A stretch of DNA of 64,000 nucleotides, taken from contig JAHDQO010000013.1 of NCBI GenBank assembly GCA_018433765.1, forward strand, positions 124,001 to 188,000. The letters run 5' to 3'. Made by a program: the position numbers and the translations under genes. Below the pieces are notes generated by a model. That model searched no databases. It was given only the letters and a program-made list of their open reading frames with translations, and was not told the origin of the DNA. This document shows positions 35,481 through 44,943 of the stretch, piece by piece; the stretch's first letter is position 1; each line of letters opens with the position of its first letter. Source of the DNA: Tissierellales bacterium. GTDB lineage: Bacteria > Bacillota > Clostridia > Tissierellales > Sedimentibacteraceae.

Positions 35481-36437
35481 ATGAAAATTTTATCACATAA
35501 AGATATTATGAGTTTGAATATAGACCCTTTAAAGTGCTATCAATGGGTTGAACATATGTTGCATGAGAAAGACAAGGTGATATTACCTGCAAAAACAAGT
35601 ATTAAACCTACCGAAGAAATATTTTATAACGTGATGCCTTCAATCTTACCTGAACATAATTCTGCAGGATTGAAGGTAGTTACTAGATATCCGTCTAGAG
35701 TTCCATCCCTAGATAGTCAGATTATGATATTTGATTATAATAATGGAAAAATAAATGCGTTAATAGATGGCAACTATATAACAACCATGCGAACAGGAGC
35801 TGCTGCAGCTCATTCAATAAAACTATTAGCAAAAGAAGAGTTTGAAAAAATTGGAGTCATTGGATTAGGTAACCAAGCAAGAGCAACAGTTAAAGTCTTA
35901 TCAACAATTTTTCAAGATAAAAGGATAAAGCTTAAACTTTTTAAATATAAAGATCAGCATAAGGCTTTTGAAGAATATGTGAAAAATTTTCCGAATGCTG
36001 ATAATATTATAGTCGAATTTTGTGATACTTACAAAGATACTATTAAAGGTAGTGATGTTATAATATCTTCAGCAACCTATTTTGCTAATGACATCTGTGA
36101 TAATAATTGTTTTGATGAAGGTTGTTTAGTCGTTCCTATTCATACAAGAGGATTCATGAATTGTGATTTAGCTTTTAATAAAGTATTTGCAGATGATACA
36201 GATCATGTTAAAGGTTTTAAGTATTTTGGTAAGTTTAAAAGTTTTGCAGAAATTTCGGACATATTAAGTGGAAAAGTTAAAGGTCGAGAAAATAATAAGG
36301 AAAGAATTCTGGTGTATAACATTGGTTTGTCAATTCATGATGTATATTTTGCTGAACAAATATATGGAATTGCAACTGAGAGAGGTATTGGGACCGAAAT
36401 TGATTTATATTCTCCAACTGATAAGTTTTGGATTTGA
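35481..36437 (+). CDS. Ornithine cyclodeaminase/mu-crystallin family protein
   Basis: A 318-residue NAD(P)-binding protein. The substrate half has KVVTRYPSRVPSLDSQIMIFD near residue 65 and TTMRTGAAAAHSIKLL near 95. The Rossmann part has IGVIGLGNQARATVKVL near 122 and DVIISSATY near 190. The family includes ornithine cyclodeaminase, alanine dehydrogenase-like enzymes and SbnB-type amino-acid dehydrogenases. Following the CDP-alcohol and CobD-like genes closely (27-base gap), it may make or recycle an amino acid used there. Substrate not predictable. Confidence 0.82.
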   Translation: MKILSHKDIMSLNIDPLKCYQWVEHMLHEKDKVILPAKTSIKPTEEIFYNVMPSILPEHNSAGLKVVTRYPSRVPSLDSQIMIFDYNNGKINALIDGNYITTMRTGAAAAHSIKLLAKEEFEKIGVIGLGNQARATVKVLSTIFQDKRIKLKLFKYKDQHKAFEEYVKNFPNADNIIVEFCDTYKDTIKGSDVIISSATYFANDICDNNCFDEGCLVVPIHTRGFMNCDLAFNKVFADDTDHVKGFKYFGKFKSFAEISDILSGKVKGRENNKERILVYNIGLSIHDVYFAEQIYGIATERGIGTEIDLYSPTDKFWI

Positions 36438-36960
36438 TATGTTAAGTTAAGATCAACTTTTGCATCTCACCTAACTCTACAATCGAATAACTAATCCATA
36501 TGAAGCAGAGTTGTGACATGGAGAACAAAAGATAATGATAGTTAAAGTGAGTTGGGAGAGATGTAGATTAACTATATGCTTTAATTGAAGCTGGTTGAGT
36601 AATAGTTGATTCAGATTAATTTAGTGTTGCAGAGATTATAGACTGATGGATGAGTTGATATAAGACACCATTGCATGTCGGTAAGTACGAATAACAGAAA
36701 TTATACAATCAGATTATTCTTTGATGAAGATGCTTTATTTAGCAACAGGAGATATAATCAAGAGATAGATTAGACCTTATGATAATTGGGATTTTGTTAT
36801 AAATAAACTAATTAGAAAGTATATATCATAAGATAGATGCAATAACTACAGTAAACTTCAAAAAAAGGCAATTTAGTATTTTGAGAAAACAAAAATATCA
36901 CCTCTACTTTTTATATTTTGTGTGCTTTAAATTTTATAGAAGATAGGACCCAAAAACATA
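36438..36960. other. Gene-free stretch, probably decayed coding DNA
   Basis: No frame longer than a few dozen codons is open. The base composition of 36540-36840 is less AT-extreme than typical gaps here, and short protein-like runs are broken by stops in every frame, so it may be an eroded gene. I cannot name it. Confidence 0.35.
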
Positions 36961-37002
36961 ATAGTATACACGAAAAATTTTACTGGATTTATAGATATAA
37001 TT

Positions 37003-37660
37003 TAATTAGACGTTTGTTCATTTAAGCTATCTACGCAAAACAACATTAAATCTTTTAAACCTACATTTTTTAATCCATTTAATACTGATAAGCAAAATTT
37101 TGATGTTTCATTTTTAGCAATATTTATTGATAGAATTTATTTAGAACCTTCATTATTAACAACCTACTATATATGTAGTTTTTGAAACTATATGATTCTT
37201 CACGAATTTTAAAATGATAGTATCATAAATATCAAAGCATACATTTTTGCTAAAGGTTTTTTTGACAATTTGCTATCTTTGATAAAAGCTTATTTGTTAT
37301 ATTCCTTACCTTTTCTGTTATATATCTATTTTATATAGTTTTTTAATTTGTTTCTGAATTTTCTTTGTTGAAATACCTCTTGCATATGGTGAAATAGCTT
37401 TTTGTTATTAAACTGAAATATCTCTATTATACTTTGGTACAATGTTTGGTTTAAATTCTTTTTTCTATCTTATGTAACATCTATTTCATATTTTGAATGC
37501 TGTTTTTACATTCTTTTTTGAGAATTTATTCTCTGAATTATCAATTCTTTTTCTGATATATTATATTTTCCATATCTTGAATGTTCATTTAACTTTTACT
37601 GTAAAACATCCTTAAACATCTCTTTTAATGTAGTTGATACGTAATCTATTTTTGTAATAT
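37003..37660 (-). pseudogene. Decayed IS256-family transposase
   Basis: On the minus strand, conserved pieces of an IS256 (mutator-type) transposase appear in order but in different frames. An N-terminal LKEMFKDVLQ and a Y-E-I-D-V..DRKKEFKPNIVPKYNRDIS-like run come first. Then a SPYARGISTKKIQKQI run lies at about 37400-37325, matching the usual S-x-Y-A-R-G-M motif. Last, ETSKFCLSVLNGLKNVGLKD with F-C-V-D-S-L lies at about 37116-37003, matching the W-L-S-V-L-N-x-L-K-N-R-G catalytic-region stretch. Many stops and frame changes; the C-terminal third was not found. No terminal repeats recognised. Confidence 0.75.
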
Positions 37661-37817
37661 TACTTGTTTATGAAAAAAATACTTATTAAAAAATATTCTT
37701 TGAATTATATTCTAATTTTCATCAAAAAGGCTTTGTTTAATTAACTTTGTACAAATTTATTTATGGACTCTAAAAAATATTTGATAATTTAACTAACTTT
37801 GGATAGAATTAATTTTT

Positions 37818-37848
37818 ATTGACAGTAACACTCGTCAATGTTTTTTAT
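37818..37848 (+). terminator. Small hairpin with T run
   Basis: ATTGAC pairs with GTCAAT across 10 bases, followed by GTTTTTT. The stem is only 6-7 bp. It sits between the decayed transposase and the next glycan gene. Weak call. Confidence 0.35.
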
Positions 37849-37964
37849 TAAACCTATAATCTCTAGTATAAATTACAAAACTAATATTCCAATCATTAAT
37901 TTTTTATGATATTCTATATTATAGTTTTTAGTGATAGTGCTCGTTTTTAAGGGGGTACACTTTT

Positions 37965-39308
37965 ATGAAAAATAAAATACAACTATCAATAAATACATTA
38001 CTAATTATCTTAATGCCTTTAATGATGTATATAACGGTAAGTGATACTAAGATTAACTTTTCAATTGCTGATATTGTTCTTGTTTTAATTGGAATTTTAT
38101 TTTTAATTAATATTAAAGAATTCTTTGTTAATAAAAGATGGATTTATATTCTTTATTTTGTAGGATTACTAATAAGTTTATTATTATCTCAGTTTATAGG
38201 AAAGTTTAATGATGATTTTCTTTATGTATCTAATAACGTAATGTTTATGGAAATGGTGAAAACTGTTGTAGTAGGGATGTATTTTTTTAGTGCTTTTATG
38301 TTTATTAGAAATGAAAAGACTTATAGAATATCTCTTATTACTATATCGTTAAGCAGTATTCCAGTTTTTATAATTGGTATTTCATCTTATATTTACTTTT
38401 TACTAGGTAAAGATTTTATTATTGATGCATTTGAAATTCATCAATTAAGATTTTTAGGAACTTTTGAAGATCCTAATCTTTGTGCCTTATATTTTATAGT
38501 TATAGTTTTTGTAAGTTTCTTAAATTTTAAGGTTGTAAAGAATAAGTTTCTTAAATATTTAATGTTTTGTATTAGTATAATTTCATTGATAGCTATCGTT
38601 CTTACCATGTCCAGAGGTGGGTGGTTAGCATTTGCAGGAGCTAGTATAGTTTTTGTTATATTGAATATAAGAAATTTTAAAAAGGAAAGTATATTATTTG
38701 TTATTCCTATTATCATTGTATTATTAGTTTCTTTAAATATTGATTATAGTTTGCAAGATGGTAAGATAACAAATCATATGGTAAATAGGGTACAAAATTC
38801 TTTAAGTAAAGATAATAATGAGATAGATAGAGTGCAGCTTATGAAAGCTGCTGTTAATATGGGAAATGATAATTTTTTCTTTGGTGTTGGTAAAGGCAGT
38901 TTTCCTTTGAACTCTTATAAATATTTGGGTGAGGATAGTCCCAGATATAAACAAAAAAATATTCCTCATAATACCATATTAGGATTTTATGCTCAGCAAG
39001 GAATAGTAGGAGTGTTGATGTTCATCATACTTCCTAGCTTTATTTTATATCTTATGATAAAATCTAAAAGGAGACAAAATATATATTTAATTTCTCTTTT
39101 CATTGGTTTGTTTATACACTCGATGACAATAAATGTTGAAAATGTTAGATTTCTGTGGTACATATTCGGAGTAATGCTAGCAGGAGAAAAAATAAATATT
39201 GATCTAGATTTTGTGCCTGTTGCTAAAATTAATAATAGAAAGTATGCTGTAATTGTTTCTATTTTGTTGTTATTAGCACTAGGACTTTGTTTTAAGTTAT
39301 TACATTAA
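37965..39308 (+). CDS. O-antigen ligase/polymerase family membrane protein
   Basis: A 447-residue polytopic protein with about eleven hydrophobic segments. MSRGGWLAFAGASI near residue 214 and PHNTILGFYAQQGIVG near 328 are the two landmark motifs of the Wzy_C/WaaL family, including the His after Pro. It is distinct from the 2089 protein: shorter, no big insert. It is the first gene of the second glycan block and probably polymerises or ligates that glycan. ATG 37965 follows AAGGGGG. Confidence 0.83.
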   Translation: MKNKIQLSINTLLIILMPLMMYITVSDTKINFSIADIVLVLIGILFLINIKEFFVNKRWIYILYFVGLLISLLLSQFIGKFNDDFLYVSNNVMFMEMVKTVVVGMYFFSAFMFIRNEKTYRISLITISLSSIPVFIIGISSYIYFLLGKDFIIDAFEIHQLRFLGTFEDPNLCALYFIVIVFVSFLNFKVVKNKFLKYLMFCISIISLIAIVLTMSRGGWLAFAGASIVFVILNIRNFKKESILFVIPIIIVLLVSLNIDYSLQDGKITNHMVNRVQNSLSKDNNEIDRVQLMKAAVNMGNDNFFFGVGKGSFPLNSYKYLGEDSPRYKQKNIPHNTILGFYAQQGIVGVLMFIILPSFILYLMIKSKRRQNIYLISLFIGLFIHSMTINVENVRFLWYIFGVMLAGEKINIDLDFVPVAKINNRKYAVIVSILLLLALGLCFKLLH

Positions 39309-39333
39309 TAAATAGTAAATCGGAGTGTGTTAA

Positions 39334-40446
39334 ATGAGAATTCCATTAAGTAAACCTGATATTACTCAGGAAGAAATAAATGCAGTTGTTGAAGTTTTAC
39401 AAAGTAATATATTAAGTATTGGACCAAAACTTTTAGAATTTGAAAAGAGTATGGCAAGTTATGTAGGAACTAAACATGCTATTGGAGTCAATAGTGGTAC
39501 AAGTGGTCTTCATTTATTAATTAAAGCGATGGGTATTAGTAGTGGTGATGAAGTTATTACTACACCTTTTAGTTTTATTTCTTCTACTAATTGTTTTTTG
39601 TATGAAAGTGCAAAACCTGTTTTTACTGATATTGATGACAAAACATTTAATATAAATATTGATATGGTTGAGGATAAGATTACAGATAAAACAAAATTGT
39701 TATTACCTGTAGATGTGTTTGGGCAACCTGTAAATATTAAAGAGTATATGAATATAGCTAAGAAACATAATTTGAAGGTTATAGAGGATAGTTGTGAAGC
39801 GATAGGTAGTGAGTATGATGAAGCAAAAACTGGTTCTTTAGCAGATGGAGCTGTGTTTGCATTTTATCCAAACAAGCAGATTACAACTGCTGAGGGTGGA
39901 ATTATTGTTACTAATGATGATAAGATAGCCAAAGTATGTAGAAGTCTAAGAAGTCAAGGTAGAGCTGAAACGGGAAGATGGCTGCATCATGAACAAATAG
40001 GTTATAATTATAGATTGAGTGAGCTTCATAGTGTATTGGGTGTTACGCAGCTTAGCAGAATAGAAAAGATATTGGAAAGAAGAGAAAAGGTGGCTAGTTT
40101 GTATAATAACAGGCTTAGAAATGTTGACGGTATTTCAATTCCATGGATAGATTGCAAGGTTAACAAAATGAGTTGGTTTGTTTATGTAGTTACTTTTGAT
40201 GAAGGTATAGACAGAAATAAAGTGATGGAGATGCTAAGTGAGAAAAACATTGATTCTAAACCATATTTTACACCTATTCATCTACAGCCGTATATCAGGA
40301 AGATGTTTGGTTTTAAAGAAGGAGATTTTCCTGTAACAGAAAGAATCGGAAATTCAGCTCTTGCACTTCCGTTTTATACTAATATGGAAGAATGTGAAGT
40401 TGATACTGTATGCGATGTCCTAAAGGACATTGTAAGCAAGTTTTAA
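39334..40446 (+). CDS. DegT/DnrJ/EryC1/StrS aminotransferase, PglE-type
   Basis: A 370-residue PLP-dependent sugar aminotransferase. IPLSKPDITQEEI start, NSGTSGLHLL near residue 52, EDSCEAIGS near 150 and the PLP Lys181 in FYPNKQITTAEGG. In PglE-type enzymes the 4-keto-6-deoxy UDP-GlcNAc is aminated at C4. The next gene is a PglD-like acetyltransferase, then a PglC-like transferase; a PglF-type dehydratase is at 48346. Together they could make and transfer diNAcBac. Other 4-amino sugars are possible. Confidence 0.83.
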   Translation: MRIPLSKPDITQEEINAVVEVLQSNILSIGPKLLEFEKSMASYVGTKHAIGVNSGTSGLHLLIKAMGISSGDEVITTPFSFISSTNCFLYESAKPVFTDIDDKTFNINIDMVEDKITDKTKLLLPVDVFGQPVNIKEYMNIAKKHNLKVIEDSCEAIGSEYDEAKTGSLADGAVFAFYPNKQITTAEGGIIVTNDDKIAKVCRSLRSQGRAETGRWLHHEQIGYNYRLSELHSVLGVTQLSRIEKILERREKVASLYNNRLRNVDGISIPWIDCKVNKMSWFVYVVTFDEGIDRNKVMEMLSEKNIDSKPYFTPIHLQPYIRKMFGFKEGDFPVTERIGNSALALPFYTNMEECEVDTVCDVLKDIVSKF

Positions 40447-40455
40447 GGTGATAAT

Positions 40456-41082
40456 ATGGAAAAGATATTGATTATTGGAGCAGGTGGACTTGGTAAAGAG
40501 GTTGTTGATTTAATTAATGATATTGGAAGATATGAAATAGTTGGTTTTATTGATGATGATATTAAGGAAAATAGTGTGATAAATAATATACCTGTAATAG
40601 ATACAGTAAAGAATATCTATAAATATAAAAATGTTCGGAATGTTGTTTGTGCGATAGCAAATCCTAAAATTAAGAATAAAATTTATGATTATATTAAGGA
40701 TATGGGATTTAAGTATCCTAATTTAGTCCATCCAACAGTTTTAACTGGAAGTAATGTTGTTATTGGCATGGGTAATATTATATGCGCTTATTGTATATTA
40801 TCGGCAGATGTTAGGATACATGATTTTGTTACTATTAATCCCCAATGTGGTATTGGACATGATAGTAAGGTAAACAGTTTTACTACTTTTTATTGGAGCG
40901 TTAACATTGGTGGCAATACGTGTATTGGTAAGTTATGCGAATTTGGTAACAAATCATGCGTACTACAAGGGCTTACTGTTACTGACAATGTTATAGTTGG
41001 CAGCGGGGCTGTTGTTGTGAGAGATATTAGAGAGAGTTGCACAGTGGTTGGAGTTCCAGCTAAAAGATTAGATAGAGGTTAA
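40456..41082 (+). CDS. PglD/NeuD-type sugar O/N-acetyltransferase
   Basis: A 208-residue protein with the two-part PglD build: an N-terminal Rossmann-like domain (KILIIGAGGLGKEVVDLI, FIDDD) and a C-terminal left-handed beta-helix (VVIGMGNIICAYCIL, NPQCGIGHDSKV with the conserved His-Asp, IGKLCEFGNKS, VVGVPAKRL). PglD N-acetylates UDP-4-amino-sugars using acetyl-CoA. Nine bases separate it from the aminotransferase gene and four from the next. Confidence 0.85.
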   Translation: MEKILIIGAGGLGKEVVDLINDIGRYEIVGFIDDDIKENSVINNIPVIDTVKNIYKYKNVRNVVCAIANPKIKNKIYDYIKDMGFKYPNLVHPTVLTGSNVVIGMGNIICAYCILSADVRIHDFVTINPQCGIGHDSKVNSFTTFYWSVNIGGNTCIGKLCEFGNKSCVLQGLTVTDNVIVGSGAVVVRDIRESCTVVGVPAKRLDRG

Positions 41083-41086
41083 ATAG

Positions 41087-41713
41087 ATGATTGTAAAATA
41101 TTTATTTGATAAAATATTTTCTTTATTACTAATTATACTATTATCACCATTTTTTATTATTATCTCTATCTTAATAAAGTTAGATAGTAAAGGTTCTGTT
41201 TTTTTTATACAGGAAAGAGTAGGAAAAAATCATAAATTATTTAACATCTACAAATTTAGAACAATGGTTCCTGATGCGATCAATAAAGGTAATGGTGTAT
41301 ATACAGAGAAAGATGATCCTAGAATAACCAGGATTGGAAAGTTTTTAAGAAATACAAGTTTAGATGAATTACCTCAATTATTGAATATTTTGAAAGGTGA
41401 TATGAGTATTATAGGTCCAAGACCAACTTTGGAGTATCAAGTAAAGCAGTATGATGATTTTCAGAAAAAAAGATTACTGATGAAACCAGGGGTTACTGGA
41501 CTTGCTCAGATAAGAGGAAGAAATAGTATAAGTTGGTCGGAGAGAATAAAGCATGATGTTGAGTATATTGAAAATTGGTCCATATGGCTTGATATAAAAA
41601 TACTTGTTAAGACGGTTTTTGTGATTTTTAAAAAAGAGGGTATTTATGGTGGAAAAGAAAACTTTATAATAAGTGATGATAAGAAGGATAATTATGAAAA
41701 CAAAAGTGTTTGA
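41087..41713 (+). CDS. Initiating sugar-phosphate transferase, PglC-like
   Basis: A 208-residue monotopic phosphoglycosyl transferase like that at 15451: N-terminal re-entrant helix with PFF, KFRTMVPDA, catalytic NTSLDELPQLLNIL, GDMSIIGPRP and GVTGLAQIRGRN. The short core form (no extra N-terminal membrane block) is that of PglC, which moves diNAcBac-1-phosphate to undecaprenyl phosphate. It follows the PglE- and PglD-like genes directly and overlaps the next by 20 bases. Confidence 0.9.
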   Translation: MIVKYLFDKIFSLLLIILLSPFFIIISILIKLDSKGSVFFIQERVGKNHKLFNIYKFRTMVPDAINKGNGVYTEKDDPRITRIGKFLRNTSLDELPQLLNILKGDMSIIGPRPTLEYQVKQYDDFQKKRLLMKPGVTGLAQIRGRNSISWSERIKHDVEYIENWSIWLDIKILVKTVFVIFKKEGIYGGKENFIISDDKKDNYENKSV

Positions 41714-42848
41714 GCTTTCTGCTGTAGATATAACTTTATATAAGTTTGTATTGCCATTAATGAAAGAGTTAAGAGATAATGATTTTGATGTAATATGTGG
41801 TGCAAGAAATTTAGGATATCTTGATGAAATTAAGAAGGAAAATTTTAAGACTTATGATATAGCTTTAAGTAGAAACTTAAATCCTATATCTTTATTAAAA
41901 TCATTTATTCAGTTAGTTAAAATATTTAAAGAAGAAGAAATAAATATCCTACATGTTCATACTCCTATTGCATCAATTGTAGGACGATTAGCTGCTTTTT
42001 TTACCAAAGTAGATATTAAGATATATACAGTTCATGGATTTATTACTGAGCCAAAAGTATATTATTATATTGAAAAATTTATGGCTAAGAAATTTACTGA
42101 TTATATATTTACAGTAAATAAAGAGGATTTAGATTTAGCAGTTACCAATAAGTTTATATCCGAAGATAGAGCTATTAATATCAATAGTGTAGGTATAGAT
42201 GTGGATAGATTTAATCCAAGTAAAATATCTGAGGCTGATAATGATAAGTTAAGAGAAGATTTAAATATTAGTAAGGATGAGAGAGTAATAGGATATGTTG
42301 GGCGTATAGTAAGGTCTAAAGGTGTATTAGATTTAGTTAATGCTTATGTAGAGATACAAAAAACATATGATTGTAAGTTATTACTCGTTGGACCTTGGGA
42401 TTTGGATGAGAGAACTAATGAGGTAATAATTAATAAAATCAGAGAGACTATTAAAGAAAATGAACTAGAAAATAAGGTATTATTACTTGGCAGTAGAGAA
42501 GATATAACTAGTCTTTTAAGTATAATGGATATATTTGTATTACCTTCTTATAGAGAGGGAATGCCTGTATCACTTCTTGAAGCAATGTCCATGGAAAAGG
42601 CAGTTATAGGTACTAATATAAGAGGAATTAGAGAGGAAATAACAGCAGATAGTGGTTTGATATACGAATCAAAGGATGTTAATGAGCTTAAGAAACATAT
42701 ACTATATTATTTAAATAATGACGAAAAAGCTAAAATAATGGGCAAAAAGGCAAGGCAAAGAGTAATAAATTATTTTAGCATAGATAGTGTTTTAAAAAGA
42801 CAAATAAAGGTATTTATGGAGTTTAATCATGCTCTCTATAAAAAATAA
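41694..42848 (+). CDS. Glycosyltransferase family 4 protein (PglA-like position)
   Basis: A 384-residue GT-B enzyme: an N-terminal half with HVHTPIASIVGRLAA near residue 85 and YTVHGF near 107, then VIGYVGRIVRSKGVLDLV near 195 and the E-x7-E region PSYREGMPVSLLEAMSM near 280. It would add the second sugar after the PglC-like step. I chose ATG 41694 behind AAGGAT; the frame from 41673 extends into the previous gene without a better site. Confidence 0.88.
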   Translation: MKTKVFELSAVDITLYKFVLPLMKELRDNDFDVICGARNLGYLDEIKKENFKTYDIALSRNLNPISLLKSFIQLVKIFKEEEINILHVHTPIASIVGRLAAFFTKVDIKIYTVHGFITEPKVYYYIEKFMAKKFTDYIFTVNKEDLDLAVTNKFISEDRAININSVGIDVDRFNPSKISEADNDKLREDLNISKDERVIGYVGRIVRSKGVLDLVNAYVEIQKTYDCKLLLVGPWDLDERTNEVIINKIRETIKENELENKVLLLGSREDITSLLSIMDIFVLPSYREGMPVSLLEAMSMEKAVIGTNIRGIREEITADSGLIYESKDVNELKKHILYYLNNDEKAKIMGKKARQRVINYFSIDSVLKRQIKVFMEFNHALYKK

Positions 42849-44226
42849 TATAAAAAAAAGTGCTAGATTAATATTTGTAGATTTTTTTGGATTGGTTGTA
42901 GGTATATTAAATGGATTTTTTTTACCTATGGTTTTTAGTATTGAAGGATATGCACTTTTTAGGACATTTACTTTATATGCTACTTATGCAGTTGTGTTTA
43001 GCTTTGGATTGACTGATGGATTGTATTTGATTTTGGGTGGAAAAGAAGAATCTAAGATTGATGTGTCAAAGACTAAAGCATATTATTTCTTTCTTATTAA
43101 ATTACAAGCTGCTATTTTTGTTGTATTGTTTATATTATCTTATTTGATATTAAAAGATACAGCTCTAATTTTCTTTAGCTTTTTTATTATGCCATTGCAA
43201 TTAATACATTTCTTTAGACTTTATTATAGAGCTCTTGGTGAGTTTGATAAGTATTCTTCTTTACAGATCGTTTTAGTTGTTCTTGAATTGCTTAATACTT
43301 TATTTATAGTATTTTATTTTAAATCAGATAATCCTAATTTATTCATTACTTTTAAAATATTAAATCATATTATTGTTGCAGTATTGTTTACAATTATATT
43401 TTATAGAAATCATAAGGATGCTAAAACAGTAAAGCTAGAACGGGTAGATTACTATAAGGTAATGAAGTCAGGATTTATAGTATTAATGGCTGATATGGCA
43501 GCAGCTCTTATGTTTTCATTGGACAGATGGTTTGTTATGATATTTTTCAGTAAACAAGAGTTTGCATATTATTCGTTTGCTGTTTCTATACTTAATTTGT
43601 TTTTAGTATTTATAACGTCAATAACTAATATATTTTATTCTTATATTTCAAAAAGGATAAAGGATTGTAAATATATAAAAAATCTAAAAAATTATGTGTT
43701 AATAGTTTCTTCTTTTTTTCCTTTGGGATATTTTTTGCTTAAATTTATTATAGAAACTTATTTGCTAAAATATGTTGATGCACTTGAGGTTCTATGGATT
43801 TTAGTATTGATGCTTCCATTTATTAGTGTAGTTAATGTTTTGTATGTTAACTTATATAAGGCTTCTAAGAGCATAAAAATATATTTAAAAAGAATGATTG
43901 TCATGTTATTTATATCTTTTGTATTAAATATTTTAGCAGTTAGTATTTTTGATACAACAGCAGCTATTTCTTGGGCAACATTGATATCTTTTATAATATG
44001 GTATATATATTCTTCAAAAGATTTTGAAAGTGTTGCAGTTAAAACTAAGGAAATAGTTTATTTATCAGTTCTAATTATTAGTTTTATTTGGTTGAAAGTA
44101 GCTGATTTTAATTTGCTTTTATCTATATTTATATTTTTACTTATATTAATTATTGATGTTATAACTTTTTATAAAGATGATAGTATAAACATACTAAAGA
44201 CTATAAGAAATAATTTATATAGATGA
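42829..44226 (+). CDS. Wzx-type flippase, second copy in window
   Basis: A 465-residue protein with about twelve to fourteen hydrophobic segments and the MOP-family feel (LIFVDFFGLVVGILNGFFLP, FSLDRWFVMIFFSKQEFAYYSF near residue 220). It overlaps the previous gene by 20 bases. It differs clearly from the flippase at 31430, so the two blocks probably handle different lipid-linked units. Confidence 0.82.
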   Translation: MLSIKNNIKKSARLIFVDFFGLVVGILNGFFLPMVFSIEGYALFRTFTLYATYAVVFSFGLTDGLYLILGGKEESKIDVSKTKAYYFFLIKLQAAIFVVLFILSYLILKDTALIFFSFFIMPLQLIHFFRLYYRALGEFDKYSSLQIVLVVLELLNTLFIVFYFKSDNPNLFITFKILNHIIVAVLFTIIFYRNHKDAKTVKLERVDYYKVMKSGFIVLMADMAAALMFSLDRWFVMIFFSKQEFAYYSFAVSILNLFLVFITSITNIFYSYISKRIKDCKYIKNLKNYVLIVSSFFPLGYFLLKFIIETYLLKYVDALEVLWILVLMLPFISVVNVLYVNLYKASKSIKIYLKRMIVMLFISFVLNILAVSIFDTTAAISWATLISFIIWYIYSSKDFESVAVKTKEIVYLSVLIISFIWLKVADFNLLLSIFIFLLILIIDVITFYKDDSINILKTIRNNLYR

Positions 44227-44255
44227 TTTATACTTATGATTAAGGATGGTTGTTT

Positions 44256-44726
44256 ATGTTTAAGAAATTTGTGTGGATAATTACAATTTTATGGATGGGT
44301 ATTATATTTTATTTTTCAAGTCAACCTGCATATGTTTCTAGACAAGAATCTGGAGATATATTAGCATGGATGGATAAAATTGAAGAAAATGAAGTGCAAG
44401 ATACAGATAATGCAAGAGTATCTAAACTTCAATATAATATAAGGAAGTTTGCTCATTTTATCATGTATTCTGGTTTAGGATTTTTGATTACTATATCTAT
44501 TGTTTTAATAAAATACAAGTCTTTTGTAAGTTATGTATTAGCGTGGTTAGCTACGGCTGTATATGGTGTATTAGATGAATTTCATCAAAGTTTTGTTCCT
44601 GGCAGGGGAGCAACTCTAGTTGATATAAAAATTGATTGTGTAAGTGCTTTTGTAGGTGTAGTAATGGCAGTTATAGTTATTGAAATATTTAAGTTATTAA
44701 AAAAGAGAAAAAAACAAATGTACTAA
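44256..44726 (+). CDS. VanZ-like membrane protein
   Basis: A 156-residue protein with four hydrophobic segments and the VanZ family landmarks: IFYFSSQPAY near residue 15, RKFAHFIMYSGLGFL near 65 and DEFHQSFVPGRGATLVDIKID near 108-128. The family name comes from a teicoplanin-resistance gene; many members lie in glycan clusters and their role is not settled. ATG 44256 follows AAGGATGG; a TTG at 44250 is an inferior alternative. A second VanZ-like gene is at 47585. Confidence 0.88.
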   Translation: MFKKFVWIITILWMGIIFYFSSQPAYVSRQESGDILAWMDKIEENEVQDTDNARVSKLQYNIRKFAHFIMYSGLGFLITISIVLIKYKSFVSYVLAWLATAVYGVLDEFHQSFVPGRGATLVDIKIDCVSAFVGVVMAVIVIEIFKLLKKRKKQMY

Positions 44727-44814
44727 TTTTAAAATAAAAACATCTTTTTATAGGAAAAGAATGGGCTTGACAAATCAAGCCATGTTAGGTAGAGAGTTAA
44801 CATCAAAAATAGAT

Positions 44815-44837
44815 ATACCGACGGAGTATCGGTTTTT
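44815..44837 (+). terminator. Terminator ahead of the AbiE pair
   Basis: ACCGA (44817-44821) pairs with TCGGT (44829-44833), followed by TTTT. It separates the VanZ transcript from the toxin-antitoxin promoter. A second small hairpin (GGCTTG/CAAGCC) lies at 44764-44781. Confidence 0.5.
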
Positions 44838-44863
44838 ATAAGGTGAATGACACAAAGAACGTA

Positions 44864-44927
44864 TTGATTATTACTTTAAACAATGGTATAATTGAACTTA
44901 AATACCCGCATTGAGATTTAAATGCGG
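44864..44927 (+). promoter_or_regulatory. Promoter and inverted-repeat operator of the AbiE operon
   Basis: TTGATT (44864-44869), a 17-base spacer and TATAAT (44887-44892). Just downstream, CCGCAT (44906-44911) and ATGCGG (44922-44927) form an inverted repeat before the start codon. AbiEi-type antitoxins bind inverted repeats at their own promoters and repress, so this is the likely operator. Confidence 0.7.
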
Positions 44928-44943
44928 ATAATGAGGTGTAATT

